Virus record (IMG/VR): IMGVR_UViG_3300045995_000846
Span: 1-42,579 of that record
DNA length: 42,579 nucleotides
From: a virus
Strand: one strand, 5' to 3'
Under the pieces are notes generated by a model. That model did not search any database. It was not told the origin of the DNA and saw only the letters and a program-made list of their open reading frames with translations. Shown here one piece after another: positions 9,073 to 18,574 of this stretch (positions within the stretch are counted from its first letter, which is position 1; every line of letters starts with the position of its first letter). A program made the translations under genes and the position numbers.

Positions 9073-12000
9073 ATGGGCGGTAAGTCCGGAAGTGATCGCC
9101 CAGTCACCATTGGGTATCAATATTTCTTAAGCATGCACTTGGCGCTTTGCCACGGCCCGGTTGATTCTATCAACACGATAAAGGCTGGCGATATTGCTGT
9201 TGTCTGGAAATCTGGGCAGGACTCTTGGGTTCCTGATTCTGGCCTATACACCACTAAGATAACTTCTAACGGATCTTTCTCTTTCAATAAGCCAGATTTG
9301 TTTGGCGGTAAATTGAAGGAAGGCGGGGCAGTAGGCTCCTGTTTAGCATTAATGGGTGGCCCAACTCAGCTACCTAATGAATGGTTGCGAACTGCGTTAG
9401 GTGGCCCTACAGCACTTCCTGCTTTTCGGGGGATTACTTCCATCGTTTGGCAGGACATCTTCTACGGTTCGAATTCAGCCATCCCTAAACCGTGGCAAGT
9501 TCATACCACACGTATCCCTTTAAAATTCCTAACAGGTGTTGAAGCGACAGCATTAGGCACTGCGCTTTATGCGGATATTCTTGGCGAAGCCAACCCTGCG
9601 TTTATCGTTGCAGAATGTCTGATTGATTCAGTCTGGGGACTTGGGTACGCATGGGCTGACCTCAACCTTGCCAGCTTCGCTACTGCAGCAGCTATCTTGC
9701 ATGCTGAGGGGTTTGGCTTATCTGCCCTCTGGGAGAGTTCCTCCACCACCGAGGATTTCCTCAACTTAATCATGCAGCATTGTAGTGGGACACTTTATGT
9801 TGCTCCCGACACCGGTCAATTCACCTTCAAGCTTATCCGTAAAGATTACAACGTTTTAAGCTTGTTCGTAGCGAACGAAACCAACGTTGTCGATATGAGT
9901 GATATGACTCGCACAGGAACTGCCGAGTTAGTCAATCAGGTTACGGTCAAGTGGGTGGATGTCAATACAGGTAACTGGAATTCACTGACCGTTAACAATC
10001 CTGCCGTTAGAGAATTGCAGAAGTCTATTGTCGCAGTGACCAGGGAATATGTAGCGGTCACCAGCTCTACTTTAGCGAAGACCATTGCCTTACGCGACAT
10101 CAGCGTAATGAGCCAGCCGCTGGCATCAGTCAAATTGATCATGAACCGAACCGCATCCCACTTGTCGATTGGGGATGTGATCGAATGGGTATGGCCAGAT
10201 CTTGGTATAGGGGTAAACGGATCTCAAGGCATGCTCTTGCGTATCGTGTCAATTGGTTACGGTCTGCTGGACTCCAGCGAAATAACGTTAGACTGTATTG
10301 AAGATATCTTTGGTGCTAATCACGTTAATTATTCCACCCCAAACGATACCGCTTGGGTTGATCCGACACCTAACGCAGCGGTCGTTCCCGCCCAACGCAG
10401 CTTCAATCCTACTTACATGGATGTCTTGCAGCATCTACGTTTTGAAGGTAATTCGATCACTGACCTTACACCTGATCGAGGATTCAATATCTTACTGGCT
10501 TCACAGCCTTCACGGATGGCGACCAACTATGAGCTTTGGGTCGACCGAGGCACTGCGAGCTATGCCTATAACAAACTGACCACGTTCAACCCATACGCTA
10601 AGATCACTACTACGGTCTCGCCTGCTGACTTCTCGACCTTTGCGATCTACGGATCCTTGAGTCCTGATTGGATAAAGGTAGGACAGTATGCAATCTGCGG
10701 CGAGGAGTGGATGTATGTTTCCGCTGTCAGCACTTCGGCGGTAGGGGTAACTACATTAACTTGTACCCGAGGTATCATCGATACCACGCCTGGGTTCTTG
10801 TATGCCGACGCAGATATCTGGTTCTACGACAAGTCTCAGACTGCTGATTATAAGGATTTCGTTACTGGAACTATCGTCCACAGTAAAGCGCTTACTCGTA
10901 CATCTTTAGGGTTATTACCTCTAGTTGAGGCGCCTGTTTCCACCAACACGATTGATGCTCGATGGATGAGACCTTATCCTCCTGCTAACCTAAAAATCAA
11001 TGGCTCACGTTTTCCGGCTACCGTAACCGGTGATGTTTCTTTGACTTGGTCTTATCGAAATAGAACACTACAAGAGCTGACGGTCTTAGGTCAAAATGAG
11101 TCAGCGACGATCAGCGATGAAGTTGGGACGACTTATACCGTCAGGATTATTTCACCTACCGATGTTGTTTTAAAAACCTATGAAGGGATTGTTGGGAATA
11201 TTTTTATTTATTCTCAAACCCAAGCAATCGCTGACGGTGCCAATGGGTCTTTCTATATCGGTATCGTTGCGGTTAGAAATGGGTTGGCTAGTCAAATGGC
11301 TCACTTCTCTGCGATTCAGAGCACAGGGTTCGTTAGTCAGGCCAACCTTGTTGATGGTCTAGGATTGAGTGTTTATGATAGTACCGGTGGACTTGTCACC
11401 ACTGTAGATGCAGCGGGTGTCGGCTATTCGGCAAACGCCGCGCTATCCGACGCAGCAGGGTCTGCGATTCTTGATGCGGCGTCTGGTGCTGTCACTACTT
11501 CAGACACCACCTTTGTCAGCACAGATCTTAGTCTCAGATTCCCACCCTTCGGTGCTTATACCCCATCAATCTTGGCCGTAGCTGACCATATTATTGTCAC
11601 CAGTATCAACGCAATCGGAGATGCCGGGGTTGGGTTCTCCGGTAAAGATGCGATCATCTATTGGACTGACAATCATGTTGCCTTGTTCACAGCCCCTACC
11701 AAGTTCTCTGTCGAAGAGCAGCATGGTTGGCTGAAAGATTATGAAGTGGTTATCTCTAAGGATGGCGTGGTACGCCGGACAGAATATGTTCTGATTCCTG
11801 AATACACCTACACGTATGATAAGAACGTTGCTGATGGATTGACACGTCGCTTCACTGTGACCATCAGAATTAGAAATGACCTGGGTATATTTTCACCCGG
11901 CTTAAGTGCCTCGATGGAGAACCCTGCAGCCGTTTTCAGCCAGATTACTTTCATGCCCAAGTCAAGTTCTGGAGCCTTGTTGGTGCATGCGGTTTCTACA

Positions 12001-14043
12001 GACCCTCAACTACGCTACACCAAAGTTTACGCATCAAAAACGTCAGGGTTCATCCCCAGCGATATCAATTTAGCCTATCAAGGTGCTGATACAATCATGA
12101 CAGTGCCTACTCCTGGTGGCGGTGTTTGGTTTATCAAATTGATGGCTGTGGATGATTTCGGTGAGTTCGGTGCGATAGTGTCGGCTGAACTCACCCCTGA
12201 TGTAATCCCTCCTGGTCCTCCTACGCAATTGACCGTGAAACCTATGATTAGGTCAGTCTTGTTACAGTGGATGAATCCCAGTGACGTAGATTTTGATCAT
12301 GTCGAGATTTTTATGGGGTTGGACAGTAACTTCAGTGGGAATGGAGTCAACGGTTCTGCAGCAGGTAAGGTCGGCAACTCAACAAGTGATTCGTATACCA
12401 TCACAGGTTTACCAGTGTCTATGGTTACGCGCTACTTTTGGGTACGGGCAGTTGACAAAACAGGTAATATTTCAGCGTTTAATACGGTGGTGGGAACGTC
12501 AGGTACAACCTTAGAAGAAGCAGACTTCATGGTAGCCTTGTTAGCCGGTAAGCTTTCTGAATCTGCATTAACCACAGCTTTAGGTACTCGGCTCAACTTG
12601 ATTGATGGTGCTGCCAGTGTTGCAGGATCTGTTGCCAATCAGGTCGCAGCTGAAGCGGCAGCAAGAGGCACCGCTATTTCTAATGAACGCACTGTATGGC
12701 AAGCTGCCGACTCCCAATTAGCACAGTCCATCAGCTTGATAACCGCAAGTTCTTCAACCGGATTTGATGCAGGGCAGACTTGGTATTTTGACGCCACCGT
12801 CGAAGGATGGACAGCTGCCGGTGCTACCCAGGCATGGAGTGCTGGGTACGTCAATGTGACTGCAACTGGATCGACTCCGCAATTCACATCTCCTGCTGCA
12901 TTATCGGTAGTCGGAACCCAGTACAACATCGTCAAGATCCGGGTCAAACGCCTTGCCGGTACCGGTTGGATTGGCAACTTGTTCTACTCCACATCAGGTC
13001 ACGGGCTCACAGCGCCTTATGGCAAGAACGTTCCGGTCCCTGCTGTGTTCGGAGTCGGCGACATAGCTATCATTGACTTTGACATGTCCTTGGTTACTGA
13101 TTGGACAAGCAACATCATTACCCAAATCCGTTTGGATTTGGGCAGTACCGGTGATATCTTCGCGGTGGACTGGGTAGCGATTGGACGGAATGCCCCCGCC
13201 TCAGCGGTAGCAGGATTATCCGTTGAACAAACAGCAAGGATAAGTGGAGATGCAGCGACGTTAGCATCTGCTACCGCCCTAAATACTACACTGTCTGCCC
13301 AAGTTAACGATGTCACAACTGGATTACCGGCAACCCGATCTACTTTGGTCGCCTTGTCTACCACTGTGTCTAATTTATCAACATCCACTTCAAGCAGTAT
13401 TTCCAGCTTGTCAGCACAGCTTAATACCCCGGGTACCGGTCTGGTAGCCTCTGTTGCTGCGATCACCACTGCTCAACAAGCAATGGTTACGCCTGCCACT
13501 GTGCAGGCTACCGTAGACACCTCCGTAGCCTCATCTGTACCGGCAGCGGTGAACACTGCTCTCGCCAATTCCACGACCTTGGGTGCGTCGGTAACGGCTG
13601 CGGTGGCCGCTTCCACAATAGTAGCCCAGCACACCTCCAGTATCAATGGGTTAAGTGGACAGTACACAGTAAAGATCGACAACAATGGGTATGTTGCAGG
13701 GTATGGCTTAGCCTCTATTGCAGCCGACCCTACTGCTGTACCTAGCTCTGCATTTAAGATCCGAGCCGATCAATTCACAATAGGTAATCCATCAGGGCCT
13801 GGAGTAGCCCCTGTTACACCTTTCATGGTAATTACCACGCCCACGGTTATAAATGGTTCGAACTTCGCTCCAGGCACCTATATAAATAACGCGATGATCG
13901 CCAACCTTAAAGCAGGGCAGATCTCAACTACGGACTTGAGCAGTATCAACTCTAATTTGGGAACCATTGTCGCAGGTGTTTTACGCTCTGCTGACGGGTT
14001 ATTTGTCATCGATTTGAATCAAAAATTTATCTCTATTCAATAA
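9073..14043 (+). CDS. J-like tail tip / central fibre protein (host specificity)
   Basis: 1656 residues. The N-terminal hub region carries MHLALCHGPVDSI, FRGITSIVWQDIFYG, a KPWQVHTTRIP block and NPAFIVAECLIDSVWGLGYA, all characteristic of the tail-hub domain of J-like proteins. A fibronectin type III domain lies near 1036-1140 (PPGPPTQLTV...RYFWVRAVDKTGN). A jelly-roll, lectin-like domain lies near 1232-1378 (QTWYFDATVEGW...DWVAIGR). Ala/Thr/Ser-rich helical linkers follow, then a DUF1983-type C-terminus (QYTVKIDNNGYVAGYGL). It lacks the normal N-terminal strand block, which is in the 88-residue gene upstream. It probably forms the trimeric central fibre that contacts the host. The AAGGAAGG ribosome-binding site supports the 9073 start. 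Confidence 0.92.
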   Translation: MGGKSGSDRPVTIGYQYFLSMHLALCHGPVDSINTIKAGDIAVVWKSGQDSWVPDSGLYTTKITSNGSFSFNKPDLFGGKLKEGGAVGSCLALMGGPTQLPNEWLRTALGGPTALPAFRGITSIVWQDIFYGSNSAIPKPWQVHTTRIPLKFLTGVEATALGTALYADILGEANPAFIVAECLIDSVWGLGYAWADLNLASFATAAAILHAEGFGLSALWESSSTTEDFLNLIMQHCSGTLYVAPDTGQFTFKLIRKDYNVLSLFVANETNVVDMSDMTRTGTAELVNQVTVKWVDVNTGNWNSLTVNNPAVRELQKSIVAVTREYVAVTSSTLAKTIALRDISVMSQPLASVKLIMNRTASHLSIGDVIEWVWPDLGIGVNGSQGMLLRIVSIGYGLLDSSEITLDCIEDIFGANHVNYSTPNDTAWVDPTPNAAVVPAQRSFNPTYMDVLQHLRFEGNSITDLTPDRGFNILLASQPSRMATNYELWVDRGTASYAYNKLTTFNPYAKITTTVSPADFSTFAIYGSLSPDWIKVGQYAICGEEWMYVSAVSTSAVGVTTLTCTRGIIDTTPGFLYADADIWFYDKSQTADYKDFVTGTIVHSKALTRTSLGLLPLVEAPVSTNTIDARWMRPYPPANLKINGSRFPATVTGDVSLTWSYRNRTLQELTVLGQNESATISDEVGTTYTVRIISPTDVVLKTYEGIVGNIFIYSQTQAIADGANGSFYIGIVAVRNGLASQMAHFSAIQSTGFVSQANLVDGLGLSVYDSTGGLVTTVDAAGVGYSANAALSDAAGSAILDAASGAVTTSDTTFVSTDLSLRFPPFGAYTPSILAVADHIIVTSINAIGDAGVGFSGKDAIIYWTDNHVALFTAPTKFSVEEQHGWLKDYEVVISKDGVVRRTEYVLIPEYTYTYDKNVADGLTRRFTVTIRIRNDLGIFSPGLSASMENPAAVFSQITFMPKSSSGALLVHAVSTDPQLRYTKVYASKTSGFIPSDINLAYQGADTIMTVPTPGGGVWFIKLMAVDDFGEFGAIVSAELTPDVIPPGPPTQLTVKPMIRSVLLQWMNPSDVDFDHVEIFMGLDSNFSGNGVNGSAAGKVGNSTSDSYTITGLPVSMVTRYFWVRAVDKTGNISAFNTVVGTSGTTLEEADFMVALLAGKLSESALTTALGTRLNLIDGAASVAGSVANQVAAEAAARGTAISNERTVWQAADSQLAQSISLITASSSTGFDAGQTWYFDATVEGWTAAGATQAWSAGYVNVTATGSTPQFTSPAALSVVGTQYNIVKIRVKRLAGTGWIGNLFYSTSGHGLTAPYGKNVPVPAVFGVGDIAIIDFDMSLVTDWTSNIITQIRLDLGSTGDIFAVDWVAIGRNAPASAVAGLSVEQTARISGDAATLASATALNTTLSAQVNDVTTGLPATRSTLVALSTTVSNLSTSTSSSISSLSAQLNTPGTGLVASVAAITTAQQAMVTPATVQATVDTSVASSVPAAVNTALANSTTLGASVTAAVAASTIVAQHTSSINGLSGQYTVKIDNNGYVAGYGLASIAADPTAVPSSAFKIRADQFTIGNPSGPGVAPVTPFMVITTPTVINGSNFAPGTYINNAMIANLKAGQISTTDLSSINSNLGTIVAGVLRSADGLFVIDLNQKFISIQ

Positions 14044-14576
14044 TGTATAAACTATTTGCAGGAAAACCCCCGGCCACTAAACTCAATGTGGATAACAGCA
14101 CTATCCCGAGTAGTGTGTTATCAATACTCAGGTCTGGATCATTAGCAGCTGTGGCAGGTATAGAAGGTGTTGACGTAGGTCGTAGGCCTGCTGGATGGAC
14201 ATTAGAGGCTAACGTCGAAAATATTGTATTTGATTCAAGATTTAAGTACTTGAGAAAGTTATTAATCGTTAATTCTACAGCGGTCACTCTACCTGCCAGA
14301 GGAGCTACAGCAGCTATCGCATATTATTCACTAGGGTCAGTTGTATCTAATTCCTCATCCTCATTTATCTTGGGAAAAGAGATTAACTCCCCTAATTATG
14401 GAATATATACCAACATGTGTAACGCAGCAGCCACTCGCTTTGTTTTCTTCAGTTCCATTGTCACCCCGATAGGGAATTTGTATACACATGAGTTATTCCT
14501 GATCGAACAATATGCAGGAATTTCAGCACCGTCAACGACGTTACAGGTTACTGCAATGCTACTTTCTGGAGGCTAA
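14043..14576 (+). CDS. Virion-associated protein downstream of tail tip
   Basis: 177 residues; its ATG overlaps the TAA of the tip gene by one base. Composition is Ser/Ala/Val-rich, beta-type, without signal peptide or membrane segment. The second half (FILGKEINSPNYGIYTNMCN...ELFLIEQYAG) reads like a compact beta-sandwich. Such proteins after the J gene are often decoration or receptor-binding partners of the tip. I do not recognise the family. Confidence 0.6.
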   Translation: MYKLFAGKPPATKLNVDNSTIPSSVLSILRSGSLAAVAGIEGVDVGRRPAGWTLEANVENIVFDSRFKYLRKLLIVNSTAVTLPARGATAAIAYYSLGSVVSNSSSSFILGKEINSPNYGIYTNMCNAAATRFVFFSSIVTPIGNLYTHELFLIEQYAGISAPSTTLQVTAMLLSGG

Positions 14577-14579
14577 GGT

Positions 14580-17500
14580 ATGGCTGAATTATTATCGATC
14601 ACTCCTAGTCGTATCGCCGTAGGAGACCGACTCGACACAGCTACCCCGTTCGTTTTTGTAAGTAGCGGGTTTGCTGATTACATCATGCCGGTGTATAGAG
14701 CTAGAGAAGCTGTTTTAAGCGCTGTGGTGATAGCCGCCCAAGCTGACATTGAAGTACGTTACCAAAGTATCGTACAAAATCTTATATTAAATGGCTTACT
14801 GACGGCTATTTATAAGCCTACTCTTATTGGCTATTACAATAAGATCCAAGCAGATGCTGCTACTTATATTGCTGTGGCTGCGTACTTCAATATAAGTTCA
14901 GGAGCATATCAAGCAGCTATATCCACCTTGACGACTACGTTGCCCATACACGCTCCGGGATGGTCTAACACCAGTATCGATTCGATGACGAACGCTACTC
15001 AAGTAGAGTACTTGTTTTTAAACGTGTACATACAACAGGCGTCTATATTGGTGGATATCGCCAACAAGTTATCCAGTTCATCGATCGTGGTTAATTTAAA
15101 AGCTGTTCTCCCTGGCAGTGGGGTAGCGTATACAGCAGGGATGGTTCTTATTACAGACCAATGGTTCCCTCAGGATCCAGCTCTCCTTGCATCTTACACG
15201 TTCACCGCAGGCAAAGTTCTAGATGAACTTTATATTGATAGCCATATTGCTATCCAAGATACCAATGTGGTTATCTCTGATCTGATAACCAGCCGTAGAA
15301 TGTCGCCTAGTGTTATGACTCAGGCCCAAAAAAATGCTTATTATGCTCAGTTAGCTACGATAAAAACCAGTATAGCAGCTGAGTTTGCTTCATATGCCGA
15401 AAAAATAACAACCTTTTCTGGGCATTCAGTTAACCATTCATACGTCAACGCGACAGGGTATAGCGTAATCACTTATCATGAAGTAAACACAGTAAATATA
15501 AATTCTTTAAATCGTTCAATCCCTAAGTTAACCCCTACTACCACTTCTGAAATATACACAGCCCCTCTCCAATTATCGGAAGTGCTTCCTGTTGATATTT
15601 TGGCGACCCAGGCTGAGCTATTTTCAGGGACTATGCAATTTTCTGGTGGGGTTAAGCTCTATGATGGCAGCATATTTTATGTCCCTTTCAATTCGACCAC
15701 TGCGCGAATTTATAACCCGACAACAAAAGTAACCACCACACCCTCTGGTACATATCCAGGCAATGGGGCCTTCTCTTGCGGAATTCGTTTGGTGAGCGGA
15801 GCCGTGCTTTGTGTACCTTACAATTCTCTTAACGCAATGGTTTATGACCCTACTCTGGATACATTGACAACTTTATCAGAATCCTTTCCCGGAAACGGAG
15901 CTTACTCGGGAGTGTCTGAGACACATGTAGGTGGTATATTTTTTGTTCCATTCAATGCAACAGTAGCAAAGATCTATAAACGTGATACAACTACTGGAAC
16001 GTATTCATTTACCGCCCAGCCAATCACCATATTCCCAGGTAATGGGGCCTTTTCTGGAGGGGTGCAGACTTCACTACCTAATACCCCAGGAAATTTTGGG
16101 TTAACATTCTGTATTCCTTACAATTCGACTCAGGCTGCACTTTATGATTACGTCAATGACAGCTTAACGTATCTTCCGGAAGTGTACCCGGGTAATGGAG
16201 CGTTCTCTGGAGGTGTTGTTACTTATCCTGGCACAAGCGATATTCTATCCGATGCTTATGACATCTTTATGGTGCCTTTTAATTCTACAACGGCACGACT
16301 TTATAAATCGTTAAATCAAGTAAATACTTTCACTACACCTGCAGGATTTTGCCCGGGTGGTGGTGCATTTTCAGGAGCTATTCATTACGTGTTTGATAGC
16401 ATTGGGGATTTACTGTGTATCCCATATAACTCCCCATCGGCATACGTGTTCTCCTACACGAAGACTACCCCTAAAATGATCGGCAACGTTCTGGTAAATG
16501 TACCTTTTACAGTGGTAGGTGGTTACATCGAAAAACGCCCTCTTGTGGTTGATTCAACAGGGGCACAAATTACATCAGGCACAGAGTTTGCTGGAGGCGC
16601 AGCTTTTTCAGCGGGGATGTTTATCAGCTCAAAAGTTGCACACTTCATTCCAAGCAGCGCCAGTCACGCAGTTACTTATTCTGTAGGTTTGGGAACGTTA
16701 AGCAGTAATCTTCCTACCTTGATATCTCCTATTTATGGAGGGGTAAGCAAGTACGAAAATAATATGAAGAATATGTTGTCATGGATATTCCCAACAGGGG
16801 TTTTACCAGCTATTAGGAAGCCCGATATCCTCCAGTTTCTAGCTGAGGTAACTGCAGACAAGGCGATAGTAGATGCTGCATTTGACAGATTTATTGGTAA
16901 GAACCCAATTTACTTCGACTCAGTTGCAAATAAATATATTGCAGCACTTGGGGCTAATACCGAATTGGAAAGGACTACATTACAGACTGCTTACACAGCA
17001 CTTACTACTTACCTTGGCACGTTGGACCTTGTATCTGCGACTGATTTGACCTTGTTGTCCCCAGCAAGTTTATCTCAGCAAGCTGTGTGTGATATAAATT
17101 CTAGGTATGCTGGCTGTACTTGGGTCTCGACGTTACAATCAAGATTTAATGATGTTTATCTGCAGTTGGCCGCAGCTATAGCTACAATGCCAGATTATGT
17201 TTGGCCTGCAGGTGTGGATCCTAAACAAACGGTATCAAATTGGGACCCGTCATTCACTATGGTTTCCCCTATCAACGCTACCGCAACTACTTCTGCTTTT
17301 CAAATACCCACCGTAGCTGAACAACCTACCATTTCCACTATAGCAAGTTTGTACTCAATCAATACGACCCCTTACACTGCAGTCCTGGGCAATATCACTA
17401 CTTATGCAACAGTACAGAATACTCCTCCGATAGGATCCACCGAGATAAAAACAGGGAAGTTTATATTCCAAGGATATGGGCGGGTGCAGTGGACGACCGA

Positions 17501-17684
17501 TCCTGCATCCATGGGTTTTTATAATTATGGGCTGTTTGCATCTGCCCTGGTAAAAGGAGCCAATGGTAATGTCCTATTAGGTAGGCAAGATTGGGTAGGA
17601 TTAGCCAATGACCATAAATACGAAGGGGATTCAACAGGTGGAGTGAACTATACGTTAACCGACAGGATACTGAATATCTTATGA
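14580..17684 (+). CDS. Large tail-fibre-like protein with seven propeller-like repeats
   Basis: 1034 residues with a GGAGG ribosome-binding site. The N-terminal third is helix-rich. From about residue 347 to 722 there are seven repeats of roughly 45-75 residues, each with a PGNGAFSGGV-like turn, a short variable strand, an I(F/C)xVP(Y/F)NS core and an AxxYxP strand. In the first five copies the core is VPFNSTTARIY, VPYNSLNAMVY, VPFNATVAKIY, IPYNSTQAALY and VPFNSTTARLY. Seven Kelch-like repeats suggest a seven-bladed beta-propeller, plausible for sugar or protein binding on a receptor-binding protein. The C-terminal part is helix-rich, ending in a beta region. It sits after the tip gene and overlaps the next gene by ATGA. 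The function is inferred. Confidence 0.75.
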   Translation: MAELLSITPSRIAVGDRLDTATPFVFVSSGFADYIMPVYRAREAVLSAVVIAAQADIEVRYQSIVQNLILNGLLTAIYKPTLIGYYNKIQADAATYIAVAAYFNISSGAYQAAISTLTTTLPIHAPGWSNTSIDSMTNATQVEYLFLNVYIQQASILVDIANKLSSSSIVVNLKAVLPGSGVAYTAGMVLITDQWFPQDPALLASYTFTAGKVLDELYIDSHIAIQDTNVVISDLITSRRMSPSVMTQAQKNAYYAQLATIKTSIAAEFASYAEKITTFSGHSVNHSYVNATGYSVITYHEVNTVNINSLNRSIPKLTPTTTSEIYTAPLQLSEVLPVDILATQAELFSGTMQFSGGVKLYDGSIFYVPFNSTTARIYNPTTKVTTTPSGTYPGNGAFSCGIRLVSGAVLCVPYNSLNAMVYDPTLDTLTTLSESFPGNGAYSGVSETHVGGIFFVPFNATVAKIYKRDTTTGTYSFTAQPITIFPGNGAFSGGVQTSLPNTPGNFGLTFCIPYNSTQAALYDYVNDSLTYLPEVYPGNGAFSGGVVTYPGTSDILSDAYDIFMVPFNSTTARLYKSLNQVNTFTTPAGFCPGGGAFSGAIHYVFDSIGDLLCIPYNSPSAYVFSYTKTTPKMIGNVLVNVPFTVVGGYIEKRPLVVDSTGAQITSGTEFAGGAAFSAGMFISSKVAHFIPSSASHAVTYSVGLGTLSSNLPTLISPIYGGVSKYENNMKNMLSWIFPTGVLPAIRKPDILQFLAEVTADKAIVDAAFDRFIGKNPIYFDSVANKYIAALGANTELERTTLQTAYTALTTYLGTLDLVSATDLTLLSPASLSQQAVCDINSRYAGCTWVSTLQSRFNDVYLQLAAAIATMPDYVWPAGVDPKQTVSNWDPSFTMVSPINATATTSAFQIPTVAEQPTISTIASLYSINTTPYTAVLGNITTYATVQNTPPIGSTEIKTGKFIFQGYGRVQWTTDPASMGFYNYGLFASALVKGANGNVLLGRQDWVGLANDHKYEGDSTGGVNYTLTDRILNIL

Positions 17685-18328
17685 GTATTTATCTTTCAAA
17701 AAATCTTATTGAAATTAAACGACCAGTAACAGGGGAGCTCATCCTTAATACAGACAAAATATTGCCTCATGTAACTTGGAGTGGTGAGTTCCTTAATTTT
17801 GCTACTGTTACTGACATGACAGGGGTAGTTTCTAACGCTTACTTAAACCCCCCTTCCGTGGGTCCATTCAACGATATCGAGTCGTTCAATATCGCCAGCT
17901 TTCCCATCCCTATACCTGCTTTATCTGATAGTTTGTTTCCACTTATATGGGTTAAATTATCGAACGCAACAGGCCCACTGGGTGCTTTACAAACTGGGTA
18001 CATGCACGTCCCAGGTACACTGATATTAGAATTATTTAGACACGGTAACGCATTTCAAGATACAGGAGGAATGCCTGTTGGCTATAATGGTATGATAGCA
18101 GTGAACACAACCTTCGAGGGTAGCACTGCAATACTGCAGATCTCCAGAACATTGGCAGCACTGAAACCCGGAGCTGGACTGGTAGGGTTTCAAAGCACTG
18201 CAGGACCGCTCTATCATAGCGTTGTAGGCCAGGAAACTAATTCGTTTAACATACCGAGAACTGTTTCAGTAACTGGAACAGGTTTTACACTTTCACTTAA
18301 AGTAAGTTTATTGAGGATAACAAAATGA
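17681..18328 (+). CDS. Tail-fibre cassette protein, unknown
   Basis: 215 residues, coupled by ATGA to the propeller gene and by ATGAG to the next. Beta-rich and Pro/Gly/Thr-rich with no catalytic motif; it includes repeated hydrophobic strands such as LILELFRHGNAF and PRTVSVTGTGFTLSL. The context makes it a virion component, perhaps an accessory or chaperone of the fibre. I do not recognise the family. Confidence 0.6.
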   Translation: MSIYLSKNLIEIKRPVTGELILNTDKILPHVTWSGEFLNFATVTDMTGVVSNAYLNPPSVGPFNDIESFNIASFPIPIPALSDSLFPLIWVKLSNATGPLGALQTGYMHVPGTLILELFRHGNAFQDTGGMPVGYNGMIAVNTTFEGSTAILQISRTLAALKPGAGLVGFQSTAGPLYHSVVGQETNSFNIPRTVSVTGTGFTLSLKVSLLRITK

Positions 18329-18543
18329 GTATCGCTATCTTATCGTTAGAGACAAATTATGGAGGAGCTACTCCAGAATCTAAAGTCTCGTTTAACATCT
18401 TCGAGCAAGTCGGTGCGTTTACACGCATTGTCGACACGCTGACATTAACCCTTCCTGGAGAGTATTCACTCAGTAACCCGACGCTGAGTACAGCAATACG
18501 TTCGGCATTGGTAGGGACCACTTGGGAACCTTATTTGGTCTAA
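18325..18543 (+). CDS. Small tail-fibre cassette protein, unknown
   Basis: 72 residues with ATG overlapping the previous stop and a GAGG ribosome-binding site. It looks like a single small beta domain (TNYGGATPESKVSFNIFEQV, then TLTLTLPGEYSLSNPTL). It is the last gene of the tail block. The function is unknown. Confidence 0.55.
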   Translation: MSIAILSLETNYGGATPESKVSFNIFEQVGAFTRIVDTLTLTLPGEYSLSNPTLSTAIRSALVGTTWEPYLV

Positions 18544-18574
18544 ACCCTCACATTCCGCTAATACAAGGATGTAT

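Noticed and set aside
13017-13469. Antisense ORF of 150 residues
   Set aside because: Shadow of the tip gene: opposite strand, low-complexity composition and no ribosome-binding site. The same applies to the other antisense ORFs over 706-6270 and 12432-13685.
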